This document shows positions 1 through 10,824 of a DNA stretch of 64,000 nt, in pieces. The stretch's first letter is position 1. Every line of letters starts with the position of its first letter. This DNA is from Bolinopsis microptera. Lineage: Eukaryota > Ctenophora > Tentaculata > Lobata > Bolinopsidae. The notes under the pieces were generated by a model, which saw only the letters and a program-made list of their open reading frames with translations, was not told where the DNA came from and ran no database searches. A program made the translations under genes and the position numbers. The stretch is from contig NC_087077.1 in the NCBI RefSeq assembly GCF_026151205.1, forward strand, positions 5,790,483 through 5,854,482, in the 5' to 3' direction.

Positions 1-545
1 GCATCCTTTGTAATCAGTAACCTGCTAACACTGCCAAACAAGCTCTTGTTGAAGAATTCTTTATTTTGATGCTTGATTTTATTTGAGGAGGGCCAAGATA
101 ATTAAATAGCTCATAGCCATTAATATTCTTTAAAGAGCATGGTCTCTGGGTCTCATCTTGCAAGATGCGAAAGCAATAGTTTTGGAGTGAAAATTCTAGA
201 TCATTGCAACAGAGTGCGTCATCATCAACAATTGCCCAAACAATAGAACAATATTAGCTCAATGCTATTTCATTAATCAAGCAGCATTCAATAACGATAG
301 TTAGTTTGGTATCACGGGTTGGTCTTCGCCGATGGCGTGCGAAATCGATGACCACTGACCAGGCAATTTCGTTTTTGATTTCGTTTGACGTATTTTCCAT
401 CTGAATTTTTGATCGATTCAGAACAAGCAACACATCTTATTACATCAGGTGTAATATTTCATCACTTTAAATAAAAATTGACATTTATATTTTCACCAGG
501 AAGGGATCGGTTTTAGTTCCACTCAAAGATTTCAATTTCTGCTAG
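1..545. other. Non-coding leader region, no gene seen
   Basis: AT-rich sequence upstream of the GPCR gene. I see no long open frame or recognisable exon. It could hold the promoter and 5' UTR of the GPCR, or be part of a long intron of the DCST-like gene, whose 5' exons are missing from the window. Confidence 0.5.
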
Positions 546-1832
546 ATGCAAAAGTTAAAACAAACCCACCTGATGCTGATCATGTTGCTGTTCATGGTAC
601 GCTCCTCCATTTCCAGCACTACCGGGGATAGAAAAACGATAACTCCTTTAATGACACTTCCAGTAACTTCTAACATTGAAAATACTACTCCAGTGCTGGA
701 CCTCCCTGATCCTATAACCCTGGCTGACTTACACTGCTCCGGTTTGTTTTTACTTCCGGTGTCTGTTATCTTCGTTCTTGTCAATGGGTTTCTTGTGGGA
801 ATAGTGGTAAAGAACTGGGAACGGATCAGTGACTCAGTCTACTACAATTCCACTCTTCTCTGCATGCTGCTGACAAGTTCTGACTTTGCTCTTTCTCTGC
901 TCCTGGGACTACCAATCGGTATCCGACTAACTTTTGAGAAGCAACTCCGGGAAAACAAGTTCTTGGTGTATTACACCGAAGATATTGCGTATCTACTTTT
1001 TGAGTATCTGTACATTCTTAGAGTGATAGTAGTTGCTGTGATATCTGCAGAAAGATGCTTGCACATCCTTCGTCCTTTGAAGTACATGATGATAGCCACC
1101 AAGGGCAGAGTTAAAATCGTCTGTTGGATCATAGTCATCCTACCTCTACTAAGAATCGCCCCTGTGATATATGTTCTACGAACATCAACGGAAAACATCG
1201 TGCATTGTAGTTACTACAATGACGTTGTTATAGATTCAGATTCAGCTGATGAACAGTACTATACCCCTCTGACCTGCATGGTAGACTTCATGCCAAGTGC
1301 CAAGCTCCCTGGATTTAATACAGCTTACATTTCCATCATGGGTGCCCTCATTGGGGTCTCCTGGGTTATCATACTGGTTTCTAACATATTCATCTTAGTG
1401 ATAGTCTTTGACAAGTCCTTCGTAGGGTACTTCACACGCCAGCACAGACTTGAGGTGAATCTAAAGCTTTTAAAGAACAGCATCGTTGTCTTACTCATCG
1501 CATCAACCTTCGCCTTAACCAACTTCCCCTTTGCTTACGCCTGGACTAATCATCTCTTTGGCAAGGATAAGAACTACAGACAACATCTCTACCTCATTCT
1601 CCTCACCTTCATGTCCCTCTTTTTTCACCCGTGGCTTTATTGTTTGAGGATGAGGAATATCCAAGACCTAGTTACTGGATTTGGGAATCGGGTTCGGAGC
1701 CTGATATCGACATCTAAAAGCTCAAGGAAAAGTCCCATATTAGACCAAAAGACCCTGACCATGAGCCCTGTTCTCACAAAATCACCACTGCATTACAGAT
1801 ACATGGACACCAAGAAGGCTAGAAGAAACTAA
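546..1832 (+). CDS. Rhodopsin-like (class A) G-protein-coupled receptor, intronless
   Basis: Single open frame of 428 codons from ATG to TAA. A short hydrophobic N-terminus (about residues 9-24) could be a signal peptide and is followed by a Ser/Thr-rich ectodomain. Seven hydrophobic segments follow: TM1 near 55-80, TM2 near 95-120, TM3 near 140-165, TM4 near 185-205, TM5 near 260-290, TM6 near 315-340 and TM7 near 350-375. TM3 ends in the DRY-like motif ERC, followed by LHILRPLKY. TM7 carries HPWLY where NPxxY is usual. The C-tail is basic and Ser-rich. The first ATG is taken as start because the signal peptide follows it. The ligand is unknown; layout and short loops suggest a peptide- or amine-type receptor, but I do not recognise a subfamily. 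Intronless class A receptors are common in invertebrate expansions. If the DCST gene starts before the window, this gene sits inside its intron. Confidence 0.85.
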   Translation: MQKLKQTHLMLIMLLFMVRSSISSTTGDRKTITPLMTLPVTSNIENTTPVLDLPDPITLADLHCSGLFLLPVSVIFVLVNGFLVGIVVKNWERISDSVYYNSTLLCMLLTSSDFALSLLLGLPIGIRLTFEKQLRENKFLVYYTEDIAYLLFEYLYILRVIVVAVISAERCLHILRPLKYMMIATKGRVKIVCWIIVILPLLRIAPVIYVLRTSTENIVHCSYYNDVVIDSDSADEQYYTPLTCMVDFMPSAKLPGFNTAYISIMGALIGVSWVIILVSNIFILVIVFDKSFVGYFTRQHRLEVNLKLLKNSIVVLLIASTFALTNFPFAYAWTNHLFGKDKNYRQHLYLILLTFMSLFFHPWLYCLRMRNIQDLVTGFGNRVRSLISTSKSSRKSPILDQKTLTMSPVLTKSPLHYRYMDTKKARRN

Positions 1833-2709
1833 CCTGTTGTTTGTCGCCTGGTTGGAATTTATCTCTCTTAAGAAGTGGAAGAGACAATATATAAAAATGG
1901 GCTTTTTCTTGATATATTTATGAAACAATCCTCTGCTTTGTTTTGACTCCTATTTCTGTAGTTCAATTTAGGGTATTTGATACTATAAAAAGAGATCGGA
2001 ATTCGAAATCTTAGAATAAACAAACGTATAGTACAGATTACGTAGTAGTACTATAATATGTACTAGATATACGTATAAAACGATAGTAGGTATAATCTCC
2101 GATCTTATTAATGCTATAGTATGTAATATTTTTAGATCTGGTTTATTACCTCAATAGCTTTATGACACTATATATTTTGTTTGTCGATAATAACTAAAAG
2201 CAAAGGGTTCATTTTTGTCATAAATACAGAATTAATTTTACTAGGCAAAAATAACTGATTGAATTAATTAACAATGAATAAATTAACAATGAATAAATTA
2301 ACAATGAATAAATTAACAATGAATAAATTAACAATGAATAAATTAACAATGAATAAATTAACAATGAATTAATTAACAATAAGTTAATTAATAATAAATT
2401 AATTAATAATAAATTAATTCGATTATAAGAAGGCCTCCTATTTTCCAGTGCTATAGAGGTGATCAACCATCGTTTGAATATGGGCTTCCGGCATCTGAAC
2501 AAACAAACTGAATAACTATTAAGATTTTTGATTAATTATACTTATATTCTCAACCTCGTGGCGAACAACCTGAGCAGAATGATAACGTGATAACACATAT
2601 ATAATATTAAAACCAAATTGCTTATTGCCTAACGAAAAGTTTATACAGTAATCAAACATATATTTCCTAGAATACTGTTCAATAAATGATCTTTATGTTC
2701 ATCCCTCAG
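1833..2709. other. Spacer or intron between GPCR and first visible DCST exon
   Basis: AT-rich non-coding sequence containing one minisatellite (listed separately). No further exon is recognisable, so the missing 5' part of the DCST-like gene is not here. Confidence 0.5.
2262..2420. repeat. 15-bp AT-rich minisatellite
   Basis: Head-to-tail copies of the unit attaacaatgaataa, about seven nearly perfect, followed by degenerate copies in which the internal sequence drifts to attaataataa. The open frame on the minus strand across it is an artefact of the repeat. Confidence 0.9.
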
Positions 2710-5700
2710 CTTCTTAACTTGCTTCCAACAGTGGATTTAAGAGATAATAAATTAACCTATGAAAACACTCTTCAGGGTATAAAAAACTCAGTGTCTAAGT
2801 TTGGAGAGCAATACAAGGACCCTAAAATCCAGCTTTCGTCAGAAAGTAATATCAAGGTGGACAACACTTTGATTACTACTGGGTAAGCATTGTTGATTTT
2901 TATAATCTACTAATTGATCGAACAATAATTGAGTATTTGTTTAATAAACAAAGTTAGTCTTATCAAAAGTTGTACTTCATTTCAATAGCTGATCACTTCG
3001 CGGATTTTTCGTCCTTTAACTAAAGAGCAGTGAGTTGTAGATGTTAGATTTTAAATTCTTACTAGACACTTTTATCAGTTGTGAGCAAACGACCTACTCG
3101 GATTATATCATATCACGTTTATTTCAGTTTCAAGAAGTTGATGAACGAACTGAATACTGTAGGCGGTTTCATCACCATGGCCATAAACTTGGTATCTCTT
3201 GTGCTGCTTACCATGGTTCTTGCGGGTGCGATAACACATCAGGTTCTTAGATATTCAATATCATGTTGTCATGCCAACCCGTGATTGTCAGATGATGTTA
3301 TGTCCTTTTATGTCCCAATATGTTCTTGTTTAGTGGCGTCTCTGAATAACCTGTTAGGTATCAGGAAATGACATGTGATATTATCGTACGTAATGTCCCG
3401 TGTCTAAGTACTGTAACACAATGTCACATACTGTCACATACTGTCACAGTAATGTCACATACTGTCACAGTAATGTCACATACTGTCACAGTAATGTCAC
3501 ATACTGTCACAGTAATGTCACATACTGTCACAGTAATGTCACATACTGTCACAGTAATGTCACATACTGTCACAGTAATGTCACATACTGTCACAGTAAT
3601 GTCACATACTGTCACAGTAATGTCACATACTGTCACAGTAATGTCACATACTGTCACAGTAATGTCACATACTGTCACAGTAATGTCACATACTGTCACA
3701 GTAATGTCACATACTGTCACAGTAATGTCACATACTGTCACAGTAATGTCACATACTGTCACAGTAATGTCACATACTGTCACAGTAATGTCACATACTG
3801 TCACAGTAATGTCACATACTGTCACAGTAATGTCACATACTGTCACAGTAATGTCACATACTGTCACAGTAATGTCACATACTGTCACAGTAATGTCACA
3901 TACTGTCACAGTAATGTCACATACTGTCACAGTAATGTCACATACTGTCACAGTAATGTCACATACTGTCACAGTAATGTCACATACTGTCACAGTAATG
4001 TCACATACTGTCACAGTAATGTCACATACTGTCACAGTAATGTCACATACTGTCACAGTAATGTCACATACTGTCACAGTAATGTCACATACTGTCACAG
4101 TAATGTCACATACTGTCACAGTAATGTCACATACTGTCAATGTTACAGGTGAAGTACCTGACGGGACTGTCTTACCTTAACAACGTGGTGACGACACAGC
4201 TTCTGAAACTGGACGCTTGTCTGCCCTCCCATCACCGCACCTTCCCTCTTCCTGTATACATGAAGGTACAGCGTTAATTCTTTAGTCTGCTTTATACTTC
4301 AACTAAATGTCTACAACAGTTAATTTTGCAGTTGCTGTCACTGAAAATCACAAATTAATTTTCTAAGTGTAGTTTATTCGGTACGACCCGAGATTTCCCT
4401 GTCTCGGCAGCCAACTTTAAATATTTCTGCTTTAAATATAATATCTGTAATTATAGATCACATCTCAGCCCTTTCCTCCAACAGACATTTGTACGAGATG
4501 GGAGTCAGAAGTGTTTATCTAGAGACGAACTGAAGCCAGCTGTGATAGCAAGTCTAAAACACCTCCTATTCTCGCTCCTCTTCCTCGCCATAGTGTTCCT
4601 TGACTCGCAGGTATACGGAACCATGGAGGATATATCGGATACTGGGTATATAGTGTATGAGGTGTACATTAAGACAGGGGTTCTGTTGCAGAGTGATGGG
4701 GGGAGTTGGACAAAGGGAATGGTGGACGGTATACCCCAAGTTAACACACTCAACCACCTTTCATTTACCCAGGTAACAGGACTTTAGTTTAATTTATCTC
4801 AAACATAAGTGTCCCTCCAGATAACTATATAATACTATGTATACAAACATGTAAAACTAAAATGTATTGGGCTGATGCCCCAATATATTACAGAAATAAT
4901 GGCTTATACTGTCCCTTTAATTAGTTTGGTAGCCACAATTTAACTTGAAATATCCATATTCAATAGTCAATACCCTAGTCGAAGATAAATAATCTAATTT
5001 ATCAAAGTTGGAATCTGTCCCATCTCCGTAAATTTCACTCCCCAAAAAATTATTCTTCATTCAGATTTCAGATGATTAATGTCTGAGGAAGGTGAATCTT
5101 CTAAATACATATTATTATGTGTATTAGATTAGACTTCTGTATGAAGCACGCCTTCTTCCGGCGCAATAATTAATAAAAGATAAGATGCAGCACCGAATCT
5201 AATCAGAATAAGACTGCCTCGTCTTATCACAGCTGGATGCTACTTTGTACCCTCTTCTTCTCACTCTCTCAACCTCTTTTACCTCCTTTACTTCCTTACG
5301 TTATGTTTTATAAAGTTTCCCGTTCGTATATTTATATAACCTGTGTAACACCATGGTCTTTGTTCTGCTGTGTGTGGTTAGCTACCATTAGTATAACAAC
5401 AGCCTCCTCTCAACTAGCCCCCCCTCCCTCTCAACAAGAGGGTGTTACTACAATATTGGACCGGTCCCAGGCTATTCAAGAGGAGGGTTTCAAGGCGCTT
5501 AACAAAGTTTTAGATATCTTGGATCGGGCCTTTTCCTTCGTTGAGAGTCAAAATAGTGCGTGCGATGATGATCCTGAGATGAAGGACAGTAAAACTCTGG
5601 ACAGTATTTTGGATCGTCTTGATCGGATAGAAGCAGCGATATCAGCGTTCTCAGAGGATAAAACTGACCAGGCTTCGGAAAAAGAGGAGATGGAAGAAAA

Positions 5701-8700
5701 GCTGAACAGTGTTGCTTCCGAGGTTATTGACCGAGTTAATGAAAAGCTGAACAGTGTTGCGTCAGAGGTTAGCGAAAAGGTGGACTATCTGCAGACTATG
5801 TTGATTAACGAAACTTCAAGCATTGAGAAGAAGTTGGACACTTCTCTGGAGCTGTCTGAGAAATCAATCAAGCTGGGAACAACAATACAAACTCGACAGA
5901 ATGTGTGGTTATCAGAAATTAGGCTCATATCCTTGTTTAAACTTACCGGCGAGAATAATCCTCATAGTTCTCGTGACTATAACCCCGGACTAGCAGTGGA
6001 TGGTCAGTTTGTCTTCAGTACCAATACTCCAGGTGATATGAGGACCTACACTCACACAAGTAGTGGTGCTGCAGATAATAAAATGTGGATAAAGTTAGGG
6101 GGTTTGTTCCGCGTGTACAGTGTAAGAGTGTGGAATACCCGTGAAGCTAGTAAACCGAGGTTCTCCGGCACCAACATCTATGTGGATGACACTTTGGTGG
6201 GGACAGCGTCGGGTGACTGGGGGTTCCACGACTTTACCCTTCCTGAAGAGAAAGTGGTGTATGGGTCCAAGGTGACCCTCCATCAGCCGAGAGCTGACTA
6301 CATAATAGTTCTGGAGGTTCAAGTGTGGGGCAACGGACCTTACAACAGCACTGATCTCTTCAACTAGCTCCTGACTCCAGTAGGAGAATAAAGAGCCATA
6401 ATGCTATAATCCCAAACTTTAACACTCTGAGCTGAATATATATTGGTGAACTGGACTTATAACATTGAACTACAAAGATTCATGTAAACATTTGTTTTTA
6501 AGATCATGATTATTGATGATGAAGTATAAGAGTATATTATACTAGATTTAAATGATTAAACTATAAAATTTATTATATTCGTGAACTGGACTTAAATAAA
6601 CTACAAAAATTGTATAATAGACTTAAGTTATTTTCGCTATTAAAGTGCAAATTTGAGTATATAAAATGTATTCTGATTTTTTATTTGCAGCACGACCTCT
6701 CCATATTTATTTTTTGTCGTGTAAAAATTTGTTTCTCAGATAATAGTTATTGATATTGAAGTATATTATGATAGATTAATTATTATCACGTCTGGATCAA
6801 TACATTTTACGGTGAAAATTGGGATAGATTTCTATGTAATTTTATTGTGATTTACAATTTTTACATATACATACATGTATAGTATTATCTTGGATCAGCA
6901 TGAAGAAAAACCGGAATTAGCTGGGTTAATCAATGATGTGTTCTTTCCACAATAACCTTTTTATTGATTCTATAAAACAAACGAGTTATTATTATCAGTA
7001 AAGTAGAGTTAATCAAGAGTGTCATTTGCGGAGGGAAGACAAATTTGCCAGGCGACAGTGTCACAATTTATTATCTAGTTGAAATTTAAAGCGAAAACTA
7101 GCAAACCTGTACATCGAATGAGGAGTTTAGCACGTTTTATGAATGTGAAATGTGAATGGTTTAAAACTTTAAACCCTTCTGATCCCCCACCCCCTTCAGG
7201 ACAACAACAACTGTCTGCCAGACGGTTCTCCACCTGATCAGCAAAGAGCTCTCTGTATCTGTGTCTTTATTCTTCTTATCGTCCTTCTCAACTTCTTCCA
7301 GGTTAGTTGAATTATATTTTACTTCTCAACTTCTTCCAGGTTAGTTGAATTATATTTTCCTTCGTAAATTCTCCTGATTATACCTAATTTCAGATATACT
7401 CCCAACGATCAGTTCGGAGAATCTGTGCCTGGTTTTATCCCGATCGCGAGAACTTGCGTGTTCAGTTCCTTTACAGATTCCTCAAACAACGCCGGATGGA
7501 CTGTTTTAAAATACTAGTGAGTACAAGGAGGAGGGGGAGGAGGAAAGGGGAGGGGGCACAAGACTTTAGTCTCTCGATATATACAATCTGAACTGCTTCA
7601 AAATACTCAATAATTATTATCCTCATGCTCAAGGATCGAGCAGAATCCTGGCTTAGTCCCAGTAAAAATTGATCTGATCATGGCACCTAACCAGTAGCGG
7701 TTGATTGATGATGTGACCCATAGATTTCAGTTTAATTTACTGATTCAAGGCAATTATGGATTTTGTTATGTTGTTGTTTAGTCTCCACAACAAAACTTGC
7801 TGGCACAGCTTTAAAATTTAATAGCTTTGTTGTCCCCCTTCGTTTGATAAGCTCAATTAATACTCTGTGGACCCTGTTGGACAGTTGCAGATCAGACGAG
7901 ATTTGAGGAATTTGAGGAGATTTGAGGAATTGAGAGACAGCACTACAGCAGTCTACACAAATATGTGTGCTCAAAACGTATAGTACTCCACTCAACTTAT
8001 GGACAAACAATGAGCTGAAAAATTCCTGAAATACCAACAGTTGTCAACTTTAAGAACAATAGACTTCCGTAGACCAAAGCATACTCTCTTGAAGATCAAC
8101 GGCAGTTAGCATTTCTTCAACATTGTTTTTATGTTGTAAATTTTATAGGATTCACGCCAAAAAACAGCAAGAGGTCGCGGTTGATTCTTGCTCATGTTTT
8201 TGAAAACTCTGTACATCATAGCTTTCAGCTTTGTCAGCTTGATTCGTGGATCACAAAATAAGGGACGGGAACCCTTGCTTGTGGGGATGGTTCTCGTGTC
8301 AAGGGACGTCAGACCCAAAGCCCTCTGTTCAAGAGTACGTGTGAACTATTAAAGAGCAGCAGGTCATCACTTTCACACAGACATGTTGAGTGTTGGTAAG
8401 ACACCCGCTAAGAAGAAAAGGACTTGCCACACTCAACCTCATCACATCTGCTCATTTTACTCCACATACTCTAGCAAGATGGAGTATTTCTTTGCAAAAG
8501 CTACTGTGTTTGCGTTTGAACATGATATTCAGTAATTAGATATGGAGTTTCCGCTAATTATCCTAGAAAATCATAATAGTGGATGGTGAAAATCCCCAAA
8601 ACACAGTCTGACTAAATGAATTGCCTAGATACATTTGATAGTTTGGTTCGCTGTTCATGTTGTTATCTAATTAAATATAGTTGAATTATTAACTTATTAA

Positions 8701-9819
8701 CTAGGTCGAGGATAAGAGAGGATGTTTACCTAAGCAGTCCATGTTAAGACGATACTTCCCCCGCTTGATAAAGCACAGCTGCGTTGTGTGTGGCGACTGT
8801 GGTATCCACTCTTCTTGTCTGTTCTGCTTTGGACACGGTAAAATATTGATTATTTTTACCGTATTCAATCCATTACGAATTTATCAATTCAATATAGCAA
8901 TTCATGTGAAGTCTATTATCATGTGAAGTCTATTATCATGTTAAGTCTATTTTCATGTTCATAGCATGAATTTGATGGTTTGATTATTCATTATCCTCTT
9001 TTAAACCAACTGTGAAATTAATCTCTGTCAAAATCTTAAGGTTACGAGATAAAGTACTGCTTGGAGTGTTGGTCGGACACAGATAAAAAGTGTCCCTACT
9101 GCAAAACCACCCAGAAACTGGCTGGATATTCTGGAGTCGCAGTGGAGGACTCCTCCTCGGACTCGGACTCAGATAATGATGATGGGCGCTACACCTCCCC
9201 AGTTTATCAGATACATTCCGAGGAGGAGGGAGATGAAGTGAAGCAGACATACGCATACTCATACTCGTCTTATAAGAAAATCATTGAATCCTTTGCTGAT
9301 AGTTCTAGCGATGATAATGATGATGACGATATCATGGACTTGTTGAACGGCATACAAAGAGGACCAACCTCACCGGATGAAACTAGTTTGAGTGTGGGAA
9401 ACGAGACGGGGACAAGTTCGTTCTCACGGTCTCAATCTATTGTAATAACGAGAGCTCCTCTTTCTCAATCAGATTCCGTTGGAACAACCAGGGATTTTCT
9501 CCCAAGATCTGACTTCAAAAAAGCAGGGAAGACTTCATCAAGGCGCTTTAAAGCGCATGGAGGAGAGATAAATTCTGCCTCGGTCTCTGAATCTATAAGA
9601 GAAGCGGCTTTTTCTCTTTCACAACCTGATTCTAGTGAGGCAGCTAGAAACTCTCTTTCGCAACCTGATTCTAATGAGGCAGCCAGAAACTCTCTTTCAC
9701 AACCTGATTCTAATGAGGCAGCTAGAAACTCTCTTTCACAACCTGATTCTAATGAGGCAGCTAGAAACTCTCTTTCACAATCTGATTCTATTGAAGCAGC
9801 TAGAAATTCTCTTTCATAA
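2710..9819 (+). CDS. DC-STAMP domain protein with C-terminal RING (DCST1/DCST2, SPE-42/Sneaky family), 3' part
   Basis: Eight exons join in one frame: 2710-2882, 3128-3242, 4149-4265, 4485-4772, 7200-7301, 7394-7516, 8705-8837 and 9041-9819, with agreeing splice phases (donor GTTCTT at 3243 is weak). The family comprises multi-pass membrane proteins; SPE-42 and Sneaky act in sperm for fertilisation, and vertebrate DCST1/2 are needed for sperm-egg fusion. Visible signs are membrane segments in exons 2, 4 and 5; the DC-STAMP signature in exon 6 (RRICAWFYPDREN then FLYRFL); and a C4C4 RING across exons 7-8 (CVVCGDC, CLFC, CLEC, CPYC). The tail is acidic and Ser-rich and ends in a 13-residue repeat. 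Roughly the first 300 residues expected for the family lie outside the window. The stop at 9817 falls inside the repeat array and may be a late mutation. I cannot separate DCST1 from DCST2. Confidence 0.85.
3420..4140. repeat. 21-bp minisatellite, about 34 copies, in a DCST intron
   Basis: Nearly perfect head-to-tail copies of the unit gtcacatactgtcacagtaat fill most of the intron between DCST exons at 3242 and 4149. The unit length is a multiple of three and free of stops in three frames, so long repetitive open frames appear on both strands; these are artefacts. The array stops about 10 bp before the next exon's acceptor. Confidence 0.95.
5237..6367 (+). CDS. Secreted or type II membrane coiled-coil protein with C-terminal discoidin/F5-8C-like domain; nested in a DCST intron
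   Basis: Single-exon frame of 376 codons on the same strand as the DCST gene and wholly inside its 4773-7199 intron. Hydrophobic N-terminus: a Leu-rich stretch and a second one near residues 35-55 ending in ITTASSQ, a likely signal-peptide cleavage region or signal anchor. Residues about 70-220 are acidic and heptad-like, with an internal repeat (EKLNSVASEV occurs twice), predicting a coiled coil that would oligomerise the protein. Residues about 225-368 resemble the F5/8 type C/fucolectin fold: NPGLAVDG, then MWIKLGGLFRVYSVRVWN, and the closing strand VLEVQVWG. Such domains often bind glycans or lipids on cell surfaces; the specific ligand is inferred only. An AATAAA at 6387 just after the stop supports an independent transcript. 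The second Met (MFYKV) is an alternative start that still keeps one hydrophobic segment. Confidence 0.75.
   Translation: MLLCTLFFSLSQPLLPPLLPYVMFYKVSRSYIYITCVTPWSLFCCVWLATISITTASSQLAPPPSQQEGVTTILDRSQAIQEEGFKALNKVLDILDRAFSFVESQNSACDDDPEMKDSKTLDSILDRLDRIEAAISAFSEDKTDQASEKEEMEEKLNSVASEVIDRVNEKLNSVASEVSEKVDYLQTMLINETSSIEKKLDTSLELSEKSIKLGTTIQTRQNVWLSEIRLISLFKLTGENNPHSSRDYNPGLAVDGQFVFSTNTPGDMRTYTHTSSGAADNKMWIKLGGLFRVYSVRVWNTREASKPRFSGTNIYVDDTLVGTASGDWGFHDFTLPEEKVVYGSKVTLHQPRADYIIVLEVQVWGNGPYNSTDLFN
6368..7199. other. Intronic remainder after the nested gene
   Basis: AT-rich sequence starting with the AATAAA signal at 6387. I see nothing else except scattered A/T runs, up to the polypyrimidine tract and acceptor of the DCST exon at 7200. 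Confidence 0.5.
7284..7358 (+). repeat. 38-bp tandem duplication spanning a 5' splice site
   Basis: Two adjacent copies of a 38-bp segment that includes the last 18 bases of the DCST exon ending at 7301 and its donor GTTAGT. The second copy supplies a second identical donor at 7340. Because 38 is not a multiple of three, use of the second donor would shift the frame, and reading into the first donor copy meets a TGA at once. Confidence 0.9.
7517..8704. other. DCST intron with a dispersed repeat
   Basis: Intron of about 1.2 kb. Around 8246-8312 it carries a segment resembling 34541-34613 (shared core: aagggacggga, then ggttctcgt and tcaaggga). Otherwise I see no feature. Confidence 0.5.
8246..8312. 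repeat. Dispersed repeat, copy 1 (pair at 34541)
   Basis: About 70 bp resembling 34541-34613 with small gaps: gtggatcac, then ataagggacggga, then ggttctcgtgtcaaggga. The family is not recognised. Confidence 0.6.
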
Positions 9820-9924
9820 CCTGATTCTAATGAGGCAGCTAGAAACTCTCTTTCACAACCTGATTCTAATGAGGTAGCTAGAAACTCTCTTTCACAACAT
9901 GATTCTAATGAGGCAGCTAGAAAC
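9613..9924 (+). repeat. 39-bp coding minisatellite in the DCST tail
   Basis: Eight units of 39 bp encode the 13-residue repeat SLSQPDSNEAARN with few changes. In unit six a CAA has become TAA at 9817-9819, giving the present stop; two further in-frame units follow. After 9934 the sequence stays open in the +1 frame to a TGA at 10067-10069 with similar Ser/Glu/Asp-rich composition, suggesting an older, longer C-terminus. Confidence 0.9.
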
Positions 9925-10069
9925 TCTCTTTCAAAACGGTGAGACAGCGAGGGATCCCTTACCACAATCTCAATCCAATGAACTACTGACTTATTTTGAA
10001 GATAGCGAGGGCCGTGGAAATATTGACAGACCCGATTCAGAGGAATCTTTTAAGTCCATTCACCATTGA

Positions 10070-10824
10070 CTGGGAATGAAAATGAGGTCATAAAAGATTA
10101 GCTTTTACCTTACACTCATAATAATAGAGTCTGTTAAACTTTAGTTCAGAAATTAAACGGTAACTAACTTGAATGAATATTTACTTGCTTACAATATATG
10201 TGTATTTATTTCGTTATTTCATTCATTAATTAAAGTGATCTATATTTACTTGTTATTTTGTTTTTACATATTTATAAATTTATATCATGATGTTTACTGC
10301 AATTCGTTACTGACTCGAATAATTCAAAATTTAAACAATAACTCTATTTTTAATTGGCTGAATCCTGATGCGGATTTTCTGCGGAAGATTGCTTACGAAA
10401 ACGTAAATAAAATTAACAATGTTTTTGATTGATCATCTTTCACAGCGAAAGTGTTTGACTTTTAAATGTGCCGAACTCACTTCAAAACAACTTTATCACT
10501 AAATGTTATATATACTTTTATAATCTCGATGTTAAATTGAATGAGACAAGATGTTTCGATGTAAAATTTAGTTTCCAACAATAGTCAGTCACGACTACAG
10601 TTTTTAAGATTTGGAGCGCCTCTAGTAGGCTGAATGGAGTTCTATGTCTTCCGTTAAAACTATCTCTTGAATCAAGTTTTGGGGAACAGGCGCACAATAT
10701 GCATTGTACAATTCAACTGAACACTTCGGCAACTCACATGAAACTGTTATTCGTTTTAACTAAAAGTTCTAAAAGTCTTAAACTCAGAGTTGTAGCACGA
10801 TGTAAAGAGCTAGAAGAGAACTTG
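10070..10824. other. Intergenic spacer between DCST and RNF212-like genes
   Basis: AT-rich sequence with no recognisable gene. The open frame at 10169-10432 has extreme AT composition and no family likeness, and is not called. The spacer should hold the DCST 3' UTR and the RNF212-like promoter. Confidence 0.5.

Noticed and set aside
2218..2502. 94-codon minus-strand frame
   Set aside because: Mostly the LLIYS/LLINL translation of the 15-bp minisatellite.
3420..4140. CRISPR-like regular repeat array
   Set aside because: The repeats are head-to-tail without spacers and sit in a eukaryotic intron.
3368..4180. Long repetitive open frames on both strands (about 240-270 codons)
   Set aside because: They are translations of the 21-bp minisatellite in an intron; unit length is a multiple of three, so all frames stay open.
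8106..8318. Minus-strand 70-codon frame
   Set aside because: Falls on the dispersed repeat in a DCST intron, with no likeness to a protein family.
10169..10432. 87-codon frame as a gene
   Set aside because: Extreme AT-driven composition (Ile, Tyr, Asn, Phe) without motif.
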